Below are positions 1 to 6,678 of a DNA stretch of 23,697 nt, in pieces. How positions within the stretch are numbered: the stretch's first letter is position 1; each line of letters starts with the position of its first letter. The stretch covers positions 1 through 23,697 of the forward strand of contig DVHS01000226.1 of the NCBI GenBank assembly GCA_018711985.1. The letters are read 5' to 3'. The notes under the pieces were generated by a model. It ran no database searches, was not told where the DNA came from, and saw only the letters and a list, made by a program, of their open reading frames with translations. The position numbers and the translations under genes are program-made. The DNA comes from Egerieenecus merdigallinarum. GTDB lineage: Bacteria; Bacillota; Clostridia; Christensenellales; Aristaeellaceae.

Positions 1-165
1 ATACTGCACTGCTCTTATTGCGATTCTATCAGCCATTTTTGCATTAAGACACCAAAGCATCCAGCCACTTCTCACGCTCCGGCGCTCATTGGACCATTCC
101 CATTTCTCATAAAATTGTTACATCTGTAAAGTAGAATATATGAAGCCTGCTGTTAACGCCTCAAT
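1..165. other. Left-edge stretch without a supported gene
   Basis: This stretch is AT-richer than the rest of the window. Plus-strand frame 1 is open from the edge to a TAA near 126 but has no recognisable protein similarity. Minus-strand frames are broken. A small dyad, TTACA-TC-TGTAA, lies at 118-129. I assign no gene. Confidence 0.5.
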
Positions 166-197
166 AAAAAAGTCAGAGGGGTTATGGCCCCTCCGAC
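166..197 (-). terminator. Intrinsic terminator after the SPFH gene
   Basis: On the minus strand the arms GTCGGAGGGG and CCCCTCTGAC (188-197 and 172-181) form a 10-position stem with one mismatch and a 6-base loop. Six T residues follow (the A-run at 166-171). It lies about 80 bases past the SPFH stop codon and closes that two-gene operon. Confidence 0.85.
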
Positions 198-277
198 ATC
201 TTCCCGGAGTTTTCATATGTTGCTACCTTGAAGACAACCGTCCTGCTGCCTATTTGCTCTTCCATCTACAATAAGCG

Positions 278-1351
278 TTATTGCTTTGCACCACAGTTCG
301 GGCAGAATTTCGCGCCCGGTTGCAGTGGCTGGCCACAGGCCGCGCACTGATTCGCCGCACTTTGCTGCGCCCCGCAGTGAGAGCAGAATTTGGCACCAGG
401 GGCAAGCGGCTGACCGCACTGGGAGCAAAAAGCGGCAGCGGCAGGCTGTGTCCCTGCGGCCGTCTGTGCAGGCGCGGTGTGCTGCGCTGCCTGCAGGCTC
501 TGGGCAAACATCTGCCCCATGGCCACGCCTGCGCCCATGCCCATGCCCATACCCATGCCCGCAGAACCACCGGGATTATTGGCCGCTTCCCGCATGGCTT
601 CCGCCGCCTGATACTGACTGTATTTGCCCAGATCACCCATCACCCCCATGGAAGTGCGGCGATCCATGGTCTTCTCCACTTCTTCCGGCAGGCTGATGTT
701 TTCAATCACAAAGCTGCTCAGCTGCAACCCCAGGGGAGCCAGCTTCGGGTTGATGGCTTGTAGCGCCTGCGCCCCCAGCTCCTCATAGTTGGCTGCCAGG
801 TCCAGGGCGGGAATCTTGCTTTCCGCAATGGCGTCGCTGAGCCCGGAAACCAGGGTACGCTTGATTTGTCCCTCCACGCCTTCCACCGTAAACAGGGAAG
901 CCGTGCCAAACACCTCCCGGAGGAATGCCGCGGGGTCCGTTACCCGGAAAGCATAAATGCCAAATGCACGCAAACGGATCATGCCCAGCTCCGCGTCCCG
1001 CATCATCACCGGATTGGAGGTACCCCACTTCCGATCCAGAAACTGCTTGGTGCTAACGAAGTACACATCCGCCTTAAAGGGAGAGTTGAAGCCGAACTGC
1101 CAGGCTTTCAGCGCCGTTAGAATGGGCATGTTTGCCGTGCTGAGGGAATAGCGTCCGGGGGTGTAAACGTCCGCCAGCTGGCCCTCGTTCACAAAAACAG
1201 CGGCCTGGCTTTCCCGTACCGTCAGCTGAGCACCCATCATGATCTCTTTGCCGTTCATGTCGTACTTGTGGACCATGGTATCTGTTGTATTATCCGTCCA
1301 CTCGATGACATCAATCAGTTGGCCCTTGATAATATTGGAAAAGAAGCCCAT
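278..1351 (-). CDS. SPFH/band-7 domain protein with two C-terminal zinc ribbons (YdjI/virion-core-like)
   Basis: This 357-residue protein has an N-terminal SPFH (prohibitin/band-7-like) domain over roughly residues 20-230. A helical stretch and a Gly-Met repeat linker (GMGMGMGMG) follow at about residue 265. Two zinc ribbons of the CxxC...CxxCG type, each with a PGAKFC core, occupy the last ~50 residues. Family members are cytosolic or membrane-associated scaffolds, some annotated as virion-core-like or YdjI-like; their exact role is not established. There is no signal peptide and no clear transmembrane segment. The ATG at 1351 follows a GGGGGTG ribosome site with 7-base spacing. It lies 24 bases after the receiver-like gene on the same strand, so the two are probably co-transcribed, and a terminator at 166-197 follows. 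I am confident of the domain family and unsure of the function. Confidence 0.88.
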   Translation of the reverse strand: MGFFSNIIKGQLIDVIEWTDNTTDTMVHKYDMNGKEIMMGAQLTVRESQAAVFVNEGQLADVYTPGRYSLSTANMPILTALKAWQFGFNSPFKADVYFVSTKQFLDRKWGTSNPVMMRDAELGMIRLRAFGIYAFRVTDPAAFLREVFGTASLFTVEGVEGQIKRTLVSGLSDAIAESKIPALDLAANYEELGAQALQAINPKLAPLGLQLSSFVIENISLPEEVEKTMDRRTSMGVMGDLGKYSQYQAAEAMREAANNPGGSAGMGMGMGMGAGVAMGQMFAQSLQAAQHTAPAQTAAGTQPAAAAFCSQCGQPLAPGAKFCSHCGAQQSAANQCAACGQPLQPGAKFCPNCGAKQ

Positions 1352-1375
1352 AGATTTTCACCCCCGTTTTTTTGT

Positions 1376-2173
1376 TTATTCCTCCGCCAAAGCCGTTACA
1401 TTGGGCAATACCCGGATGCTGGTCAGCTGAAGCTCGAGGTCCAGATACATACGTGCCTGGTCGATGACCTCCATGGTATGCTCATTAACCAACCGGGTAA
1501 TGGAGTCGCTCTCCTCGCATTGTGTGCCCAGCATGGGGCAGCACAACACCCGAACATGGTCCGGCGCCACCACAGCCACCACGATGCGCATGCCCTGCAG
1601 CTCCGCGCCGAAGAAGTTACGCAGCGCTACCTCCAGGCGCTCCGGGCCATAGTGCCAGCGGCCTGCAAGATATTCTTCCCCCGTTGGCAGGGAAAGGTCA
1701 ACCATCACACAGGCTGCCTGGGGGTCCATACGGCTGCGAAGCAGCCGCATATGGTTGAGCACGTACTTTTTCCCTGTAATACGCTCCGAGAGCAAATCTC
1801 TGAAAAATTCATGGCGGCACACCTGCAGCATGTCCGCCTCGCCAAAGTTATCATTGGAAAAATCCGCATGGGTGCGATTGAGCAAGGAGCGAAGCTCGGT
1901 AATGTTTTCTACCAGCTCCCCGGCGTTTTCACTGACGGCAAAAATCGGCAAAATAGGATAAAACGCCGTTAAATGCCCCATCAGCAGTGCCTCCTGCTCC
2001 ATATCCAGCCGGATGCCAATACCGTCCACATGATGTGCCTTCAAACAGGCAATAGCGCCTTCCGCAGAGTTGCATATCCGCGGTACGCGAAACCCCAGGC
2101 TCTCCCAGGAAGAAACCGCCTGAAAGGCATCCAGTATTTCGGGCCGATCCGTCACAAGAAGGATTTTATACAT
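1376..2173 (-). CDS. Receiver-like protein lacking the phosphoacceptor Asp and any DNA-binding domain
   Basis: This 265-residue protein begins like a response-regulator receiver (MYKILLVTDRPEILDAF, where a typical one has an acidic pair followed by EP). The usual Asp-Asp pair is Thr8-Asp9. In my alignment the phosphoacceptor position (expected in a DxxxxD-type segment near residue 55) is Arg55. The middle and C-terminal part resembles the region between receiver and AraC-type helix-turn-helix in YesN-like regulators (for example RHEFFRDLLSERITG near residue 120). The protein ends without a helix-turn-helix. It therefore looks like a degenerate, phosphorylation-independent YesN relative, perhaps a signalling or partner protein. 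It is the first gene of an operon with the SPFH protein. The ATG at 2173 has GGAGG 7 bases upstream. The pseudo-receiver reading rests on pattern alignment by eye. Confidence 0.7.
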   Translation of the reverse strand: MYKILLVTDRPEILDAFQAVSSWESLGFRVPRICNSAEGAIACLKAHHVDGIGIRLDMEQEALLMGHLTAFYPILPIFAVSENAGELVENITELRSLLNRTHADFSNDNFGEADMLQVCRHEFFRDLLSERITGKKYVLNHMRLLRSRMDPQAACVMVDLSLPTGEEYLAGRWHYGPERLEVALRNFFGAELQGMRIVVAVVAPDHVRVLCCPMLGTQCEESDSITRLVNEHTMEVIDQARMYLDLELQLTSIRVLPNVTALAEE

Positions 2174-2241
2174 CCGACATCCTCCGTTTCCAGTCCATAA
2201 AAGATACGTCCATAAAAAGGGGTCTATAAACGAACGTTTTT

Positions 2242-2270
2242 ATTATACATTGGATTGGTGGAAAACACAA
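2242..2270 (-). promoter_or_regulatory. Promoter of the receiver-like/SPFH operon
   Basis: On the minus strand a -35 box TTGTGT (2265-2270), a 17-base spacer and a perfect -10 box TATAAT (2242-2247) precede the receiver-like gene by about 68 bases. An inverted repeat ACAATT-N7-AATTGT (2271-2289) abuts the -35 box. The direct repeat TTTTATGGAC occurs twice, 15 bases apart, in the presumed leader (2193-2217). Confidence 0.75.
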
Positions 2271-2291
2271 ACAATTTCTCATGAATTGTCA

Positions 2292-3164
2292 TCATTTCCG
2301 CCATAATGTCCGTTTTGCTGTTTCACGGCTGTGGGGAGCATTGGCAGCCTTTCCCAGATAATACTTCCGCAATATTTCCATGCAGGCACCGGCAGGCAGC
2401 AGCCGGTGCATCCATACGGCCAGATGCTGGTCCGCGCTGGCAATGCATACCCGGAGAGGCATTTTTCGCCGCAGCAGAAGCCTTGCCACCCGCCTCCCCA
2501 GCCGTGCGGGATCGGAGCCCCCTGACTCATCCCGGTTGATCACGGCAATGCCGTGTTCCATCGGCGTCGCATAGGGTGACCCCTGTTCCAGAGGGATATG
2601 CGCCCGATAAGCCTGGCTGCCGCCGCGATGATCCCCTGGCTCCACCAGGCACACCTGGATACCCATGGATTTCGTCTCCATGGCCAGGCACTCCGCATAG
2701 CCCTCCAGCGCATGCTTGCTGGCAGTATAGGCGCTTTGGAAAGGCGTGCCCAGCAAGCCGTTGATGGAGGAGAAAATAATAATTTTCCCGCCTCCCTGCT
2801 CACGCATCAGCGGCAGCACAGCCTGGTTCATGCGCACCACACCCAGATAGTTGGTTTCCAGCACCCGGCGGTATTCTTCCACTGGCACCTTCTCACACGG
2901 GCCAAGCACCAGTACCCCTGCGCAATGCACCACCGCATCCACCCGTTCACTGATGGCCAGCGCCGCCTTCTGAAAGGCTTCCACGCTCTCTTCCCTGGTC
3001 ACGTCCAGGGGCAGGCGGAAAATACCATCCGCCGCTTTATCCCCGGTGAAAGACCGCGCCCCGGCAATGACGCAGAACCCTGCCTCCCCAAGGGCTTGCG
3101 CCGTATAGCGTCCCAGGCCGCTGGATGCGCCGGTGATCCATACGGTGCGCCGTTCATCAGCCAT
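2292..3164 (-). CDS. Short-chain dehydrogenase/reductase (SDR family)
   Basis: This 290-residue classical-type SDR should carry out NAD(P)-dependent oxidoreduction on a carbonyl or alcohol substrate that cannot be told from sequence. The cofactor-binding TGASSGLG motif lies at residues 11-18. The NAG-like motif is CAG at 81-83. The catalytic Ser is in SSINGLLG (132-133), and Tyr146 and Lys150 form the YxxxK pair in SAYTASK. The length is slightly above the 250 typical of classical SDRs because of a C-terminal extension, which recalls the 17-beta-HSD/retinol dehydrogenase-like subgroup. The ATG at 3164 has GAGGAGG 6 bases upstream. The start overlaps the nucleosidase stop codon by 8 bases, so the genes are translationally coupled. 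No strong terminator follows, only a 6-bp dyad at 2271-2289. Confidence 0.9.
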   Translation of the reverse strand: MADERRTVWITGASSGLGRYTAQALGEAGFCVIAGARSFTGDKAADGIFRLPLDVTREESVEAFQKAALAISERVDAVVHCAGVLVLGPCEKVPVEEYRRVLETNYLGVVRMNQAVLPLMREQGGGKIIIFSSINGLLGTPFQSAYTASKHALEGYAECLAMETKSMGIQVCLVEPGDHRGGSQAYRAHIPLEQGSPYATPMEHGIAVINRDESGGSDPARLGRRVARLLLRRKMPLRVCIASADQHLAVWMHRLLPAGACMEILRKYYLGKAANAPHSRETAKRTLWRK

Positions 3165-3858
3165 GCGCTTCCTCCTCGCGGAGCAGGTGCTCCACTACCT
3201 GCTCGGAGTTTGCCGCTGCCAGGCGCATAAAGGAGGGATAATCCATGGTGGACGCGCCGTTGGCCTGATCGGAAATGGAGCGGATCACCCCGCAGGGTAC
3301 CCCATGCATGTAGCAGGCATGCGCCACCGCCGCGCCTTCCATCTCCACCGCCTTTGCCTGAAAACGTTGATGGATGCGCTGGCGGGTCTGCTCGTCGCAG
3401 ATGAATTGATCCCCGGTGGCAATTACGCCCGTATGGACCCGCAGGCCCGGCACATGGGCGACAGCTGCCAGGAGCTTTTCCCGCAGTCCCGGATCGCAGG
3501 GGATCTCCACCAGGCCAATTTTGCTCACATATCCCACCGGGTCGCCAATGGGCGAAGTATCCATGTCGTGCTGCACCGTGCAGCTGGCCACCACCATGTC
3601 GCCAATGTTTATGCCCGCTTCCCCGGCGCCGGCCACCCCCAGGTTCAGTATCCACCGGGGATGATGCCGCAAAATCATGCTCTGCGCGCACAGCGCCGCG
3701 TTGACCTTGCCAGGACCGCACACCGCCAGCACAACCTCCTGTCCAAAGAGCGTACCGGTATACAGCACATCCATGCCGATTTTTTCCTCACGCAGGTTCT
3801 CCATCTGCGCCTTAAGCTGTTCCAGTTCCACGGCCATGGCGCCAATCAAGCCGACCAT
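3157..3858 (-). CDS. mtnN: 5'-methylthioadenosine/S-adenosylhomocysteine nucleosidase
   Basis: This 233-residue cytosolic enzyme should cleave the glycosidic bond of MTA and SAH (and 5'-deoxyadenosine), releasing adenine in the methionine salvage and activated-methyl cycle. The three residues expected for catalysis are present: Glu11 in GAMAVELEQL, Glu174 in VEMEGAA, and Asp197 in RSISDQANG. The length matches the family (about 230). The start is set at the ATG at 3858, where the conserved MVGLIGAM begins. The frame is open further upstream, but that part crosses a terminator hairpin and has no similarity. The ribosome site (AGGGTGG, 8-base gap) is weak. The stop overlaps the SDR start by 8 bases. 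The gene lies downstream of the UPF0210 gene but behind a terminator, so readthrough or an unseen promoter must drive it. Confidence 0.93.
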   Translation of the reverse strand: MVGLIGAMAVELEQLKAQMENLREEKIGMDVLYTGTLFGQEVVLAVCGPGKVNAALCAQSMILRHHPRWILNLGVAGAGEAGINIGDMVVASCTVQHDMDTSPIGDPVGYVSKIGLVEIPCDPGLREKLLAAVAHVPGLRVHTGVIATGDQFICDEQTRQRIHQRFQAKAVEMEGAAVAHACYMHGVPCGVIRSISDQANGASTMDYPSFMRLAAANSEQVVEHLLREEEAHG

Positions 3859-3890
3859 AGGTTTTTCCACCCTTCTCTTTTCGCTTCTGC

Positions 3891-3947
3891 AAAAAAGGGA
3901 GGCGCTGGGACGCCGCTTTGCTGGGCGTGCGTCTTCCACGCCTCCCC
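3891..3947 (-). terminator. Intrinsic terminator between the UPF0210 and nucleosidase genes
   Basis: On the minus strand GGGAGGCG (3939-3946) pairs with CGCCTCCC (3897-3904), with a further GACGC/GCGTC pairing inside. Six T residues follow directly (A-run 3891-3896). It lies about 30 bases after the UPF0210 stop codon and separates the ACT-UPF0210 pair from the nucleosidase-SDR pair. Confidence 0.8.
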
Positions 3948-3976
3948 GATCTGTATATCGCCTGTTGCCTCTGCCG

Positions 3977-5323
3977 TCAGTTCCGCAGGGAATGCAGCGG
4001 CGCGGGAATCCGTCCACCCCGGGCAATGAAGTCCTCGTTGCCCCAATGGTTCACCGGCATCACCGGCGCAAAGCCCAGCAGGCCTCCAAATTCCACCCGG
4101 TCCCCGGCCTTCTTTCCCACGGCGGGGATTACCCGCACGGCGGTGGTCTTGTTGTTCACCATGCCGATAGCCGCCTCATCGGCGATGATGCCGGAAATGG
4201 CCGCCGCCGAGGTATCCCCCGGGATGGCAATCATATCCAGGCCCACGGAGCATACGCAGGTCATGGCTTCCAGCTTTTCCAGGGTCAACGCTCCCGCGGC
4301 TGCCGCCTCGATCATGCCGATATCTTCACTCACGGGAATAAAGGCGCCGGACAGGCCGCCCACATGGTTGGATGCCATAACGCCGCCCTTTTTCACCGCG
4401 TCGTTGAGCAGGGCCAGGGCTGCTGTGGTACCGGGAGCGCCGGCCATTTCCAAGCCCATCTCCGTGAGGATATGCGCCACGCTGTCCCCACGTGCAGGCG
4501 TGGGCGCCAGGGACAAATCCACAATGCCAAAGGGTATCTGCAACCGTTGGGAAGCCTCCCGGGCCACCAGCTGGCCCACCCGGGTAATCTTGAACGCCGT
4601 GCGCTTGATGGTCTCCGCTACCACGTCAAAGGGTTGTCCCTTGACCTGCTCCAGCGCGCGCTTCACCACGCCGGGACCGGATACGCCCACGTTAATGGCG
4701 CATTCCGGCTCGCCCACGCCGCAGAAGGCGCCAGCCATGAAGGGATTGTCCTCCACCGCGTTGGCAAACACCACCAGCTTGGCGCAGCCCAGGCCGTCCT
4801 GATCCGCGGAGCGGGCAGCGGTTTTCTTGATGATTTCCCCCATTTCACGGATGGCGTTCATGTTCAGGCCCGCGCGGGTGCTGCCCACATTCACGCTGGA
4901 GCAAAGCCGCTGGGTGGTGCACAGCACCTCGGGGATGGACTGAATCAACCGCTCGTCCGCCCGGGTCATACCCTTTTGGGTCAGGGCGCTATAACCTCCC
5001 AGGAAGTTCACGCCCATCTCTTCCGCCGCTTGATCCAGCGCCCGGGCAATGGGCCGCGGGTCCCCCTGGCAAATCAGGCTAACCGGGGTAACGGAAATCC
5101 GCTTGTTGACAATCGGGATGCCCAGCTCCTGTTCGATATCCTCGCCGGTTTTCACCAGCCGGTCCGCCGTGCGGCATACCTTGTCATATACGCGCTGGGC
5201 GCACTTCTCCACATCCTGATCGGAGCAGTCCAGCAGGTTAATCCCCAGGGTAATGGTGCGGATGTCGAAGTTCTCCTCCTGGATCATCCGCATGGTTTGC
5301 AGAATTTCGCTGGTTTCGATCAC
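3977..5323 (-). CDS. UPF0210 / PFL-family (DUF711) protein
   Basis: This 448-residue protein belongs to UPF0210 (DUF711), whose members are about 450 residues and have a pyruvate-formate-lyase-like annotation of uncertain meaning. No enzymatic reaction is firmly established. Family-typical stretches are visible: IRTITLGINL near the N-terminus, KRISVTPVSLI, the Gly/Cys-containing FCGVGEPECAINVGVSGPG, and APTPARGDSVA. No signal peptide or membrane segment is seen. The GTG at 5323 is taken as start because AAGGGGGG lies 8 bases upstream and no in-frame ATG fits better. It starts 14 bases after the ACT-domain gene. This two-gene order (ACT protein then UPF0210) is conserved across many Firmicutes, which suggests the ACT protein regulates or partners it. 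I am certain of the family, not the role. Confidence 0.93.
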   Translation of the reverse strand: MIETSEILQTMRMIQEENFDIRTITLGINLLDCSDQDVEKCAQRVYDKVCRTADRLVKTGEDIEQELGIPIVNKRISVTPVSLICQGDPRPIARALDQAAEEMGVNFLGGYSALTQKGMTRADERLIQSIPEVLCTTQRLCSSVNVGSTRAGLNMNAIREMGEIIKKTAARSADQDGLGCAKLVVFANAVEDNPFMAGAFCGVGEPECAINVGVSGPGVVKRALEQVKGQPFDVVAETIKRTAFKITRVGQLVAREASQRLQIPFGIVDLSLAPTPARGDSVAHILTEMGLEMAGAPGTTAALALLNDAVKKGGVMASNHVGGLSGAFIPVSEDIGMIEAAAAGALTLEKLEAMTCVCSVGLDMIAIPGDTSAAAISGIIADEAAIGMVNNKTTAVRVIPAVGKKAGDRVEFGGLLGFAPVMPVNHWGNEDFIARGGRIPAPLHSLRN

Positions 5324-5337
5324 GCCCCATGCCCCCC

Positions 5338-5610
5338 TTACACCCGGTGCATGGCGTCAAAAATATCCATGCGCTGCATGTGGATGGTCATTTGCAAATC
5401 GTCGCGCACCGGCTGGAGCGCCGCGTCGATGTCCGCAAAGGTCATGTGCGCGCCGTCCAGGTCCACCACCATCATCATGGTAAAGTAACCACCCAGGATG
5501 GTTTGCGTAATGTCAAGAATGTTGATATTCAGCTCGCTGAGCTTTGTGGCCACCTTGGCAATAATGCCCGTGGCATCCAGCCCGGTTACGGAAATGACAG
5601 CTTTGGTCAT
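5338..5610 (-). CDS. ACT domain protein (UPF0237 type)
   Basis: This 90-residue protein is a single ACT domain: beta strand TKAVISVTGLDATGIIAK, helix KLSELNINILDI, then strand YFTMMMVVDLDG. ACT domains bind amino acids or similar small ligands and usually act as regulatory modules. Stand-alone UPF0237 members are about 90 residues, matching this length. The start is the ATG at 5610, preceded by GGAGGG with about 9 bases of spacing. An upstream open extension to 5700 runs through the promoter and is rejected. It is the first gene of the ACT-UPF0210 pair and has its own near-consensus promoter. The ligand cannot be predicted. Confidence 0.93.
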   Translation of the reverse strand: MTKAVISVTGLDATGIIAKVATKLSELNINILDITQTILGGYFTMMMVVDLDGAHMTFADIDAALQPVRDDLQMTIHMQRMDIFDAMHRV

Positions 5611-5647
5611 GTTTTCCACCCTCCCCAGAGATTGTCGGTATGCAAGC

Positions 5648-5676
5648 ACTATACCCCCTCCGGCCCCGGATGTCAA
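5648..5676 (-). promoter_or_regulatory. Promoter of the ACT-UPF0210 genes
   Basis: On the minus strand TTGACA (5671-5676), a 17-base GC-rich spacer and TATAGT (5648-5653) form a near-consensus sigma-A promoter 38 bases before the ACT start codon. It is back-to-back with the kinase promoter at 5695-5723. Confidence 0.88.
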
Positions 5677-5694
5677 GCACCGGCAAATTTCGTC

Positions 5695-5723
5695 TTGCAT
5701 TTCTGCTTCCCCATGGCTATGAT
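5695..5723 (+). promoter_or_regulatory. Promoter of the pyridoxamine kinase gene
   Basis: TTGCAT (5695-5700), a 17-base spacer and TATGAT (5718-5723) lie 45 bases before the TTG start. The promoter diverges from the ACT promoter; the two -35 boxes are only 18 bases apart, so a regulator or supercoiling could affect both. Confidence 0.78.
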
Positions 5724-5767
5724 AGAAAGCGTTCCTTTACCTCAACCATCTGCCGGGAGGTGTTTCC

Positions 5768-6616
5768 TTGCAAAAGCAGGTGCTCGCCATTCATGACCTG
5801 AGCTGTGTGGGCCGCTGTTCCCTTACCGTAGCGCTGCCGGTTCTTTCGGCGGCGGGGCTGCATGTTTCCGTGCTGCCCACGGCGCTGTTGTCCACGCATA
5901 CGGGTGAATTTACAGGCTATACCAACCTGGATCTTACCCAGGAGATGGCAAAAATTTACGCGCACTTTCAAACCCTGCCCCTGCGGTTTGACGGATTGTA
6001 CAGCGGTTTTCTGGGCAGCTGGGAGCAGCTGGCCCTGGTGGAGGACGTATTCGCCCATTACCGCCGCGCCGACACGTTATTGCTGGTGGACCCGGTCATG
6101 GCCGACCATGGCAAGCTGTACGCCACCTATACCGAAACCCTGGCCCGGGACATGGGCCGGCTGTGCCGCCAGGCGGACGTCATTGTCCCCAACCTTACCG
6201 AAGCGGCCATTCTGCTGGAAGCATCCTACCGGGAGCAGCCTTCCTTCCCCCAGGTGGAGGCCATGCTGCGGGCGCTGCACAAGCGGTATGGTTGCCGGCA
6301 GGCGGTGATTACCGGCATTCTTCGAGACGGATTGCTGGGCGCCGCCGCTTACGACGCGCAGCGTGACTGCGTTTTCTTCCATGGGCAGCCGCCGATGGAT
6401 CATGTGTTTTACGGAACCGGAGACGTGCTGGCCAGCGCACTGCTGGCGGGGCTCATGCGCGGGCGCAGCCTGTCGCAAGCCACCACCCTGGCCGTGGACT
6501 TCACCTATCAAAGCATGCTGCATACCCTGGATAACGGCTTGCCGCTTCGTTATGGCGTAGCCTTTGAGCAGGCACTTCCCATGCTGGTGCGTTCCCTGGA
6601 ATCCAATGCATGCTAA
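5768..6616 (+). CDS. Pyridoxamine/pyridoxal kinase (PfkB/ribokinase fold)
   Basis: This 282-residue ATP-dependent kinase should phosphorylate pyridoxamine or pyridoxal to the 5'-phosphate (vitamin B6 salvage). The N-terminal substrate region VLAIHDLSCVGRCSLTVALP is typical of the clostridial pyridoxamine kinase group. Also visible are LLLVDPVMADHGKLY (around residue 100), the PNLTEAAILL stretch, and the GTGD anion-hole/base motif in YGTGDVLASALLAG near residue 218. The length fits the family (about 280). It starts with TTG at 5768, supported by GGGAGGTG 5 bases upstream and no better start. It is monocistronic, with a divergent promoter on the left and a strong bidirectional terminator on the right. 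Hydroxymethylpyrimidine kinase activity is a less likely alternative. Confidence 0.88.
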   Translation: MQKQVLAIHDLSCVGRCSLTVALPVLSAAGLHVSVLPTALLSTHTGEFTGYTNLDLTQEMAKIYAHFQTLPLRFDGLYSGFLGSWEQLALVEDVFAHYRRADTLLLVDPVMADHGKLYATYTETLARDMGRLCRQADVIVPNLTEAAILLEASYREQPSFPQVEAMLRALHKRYGCRQAVITGILRDGLLGAAAYDAQRDCVFFHGQPPMDHVFYGTGDVLASALLAGLMRGRSLSQATTLAVDFTYQSMLHTLDNGLPLRYGVAFEQALPMLVRSLESNAC

Positions 6617-6664
6617 AAAAAGACCCGCTTTCAGAAAAGCACGCCATTCTGAAAGCGGGTTTTT
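6614..6664. terminator. Bidirectional intrinsic terminator
   Basis: ACCCGCTTTCAGAA (6623-6636) and TTCTGAAAGCGGGT (6647-6660) form a perfect 14-bp stem with a 10-base loop. A T-run follows on the plus strand, and an A-run (6615-6621) gives a T-run on the minus strand. It serves both the kinase gene and the convergent L,D-transpeptidase gene. Confidence 0.93.
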
Positions 6665-6678
6665 GCATATCAGGGAGG

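Noticed and set aside
500..580. His-Ala repeat protein on the plus strand
   Set aside because: It is the antisense reading of the Gly-Met repeat linker in the SPFH protein.
3677..5488. 603-residue plus-strand open frame
   Set aside because: It is antisense to the well-supported ACT and UPF0210 genes, has low-complexity His/Gly-rich composition, no ribosome site and no recognisable domain. GC-rich codon bias opens such frames.
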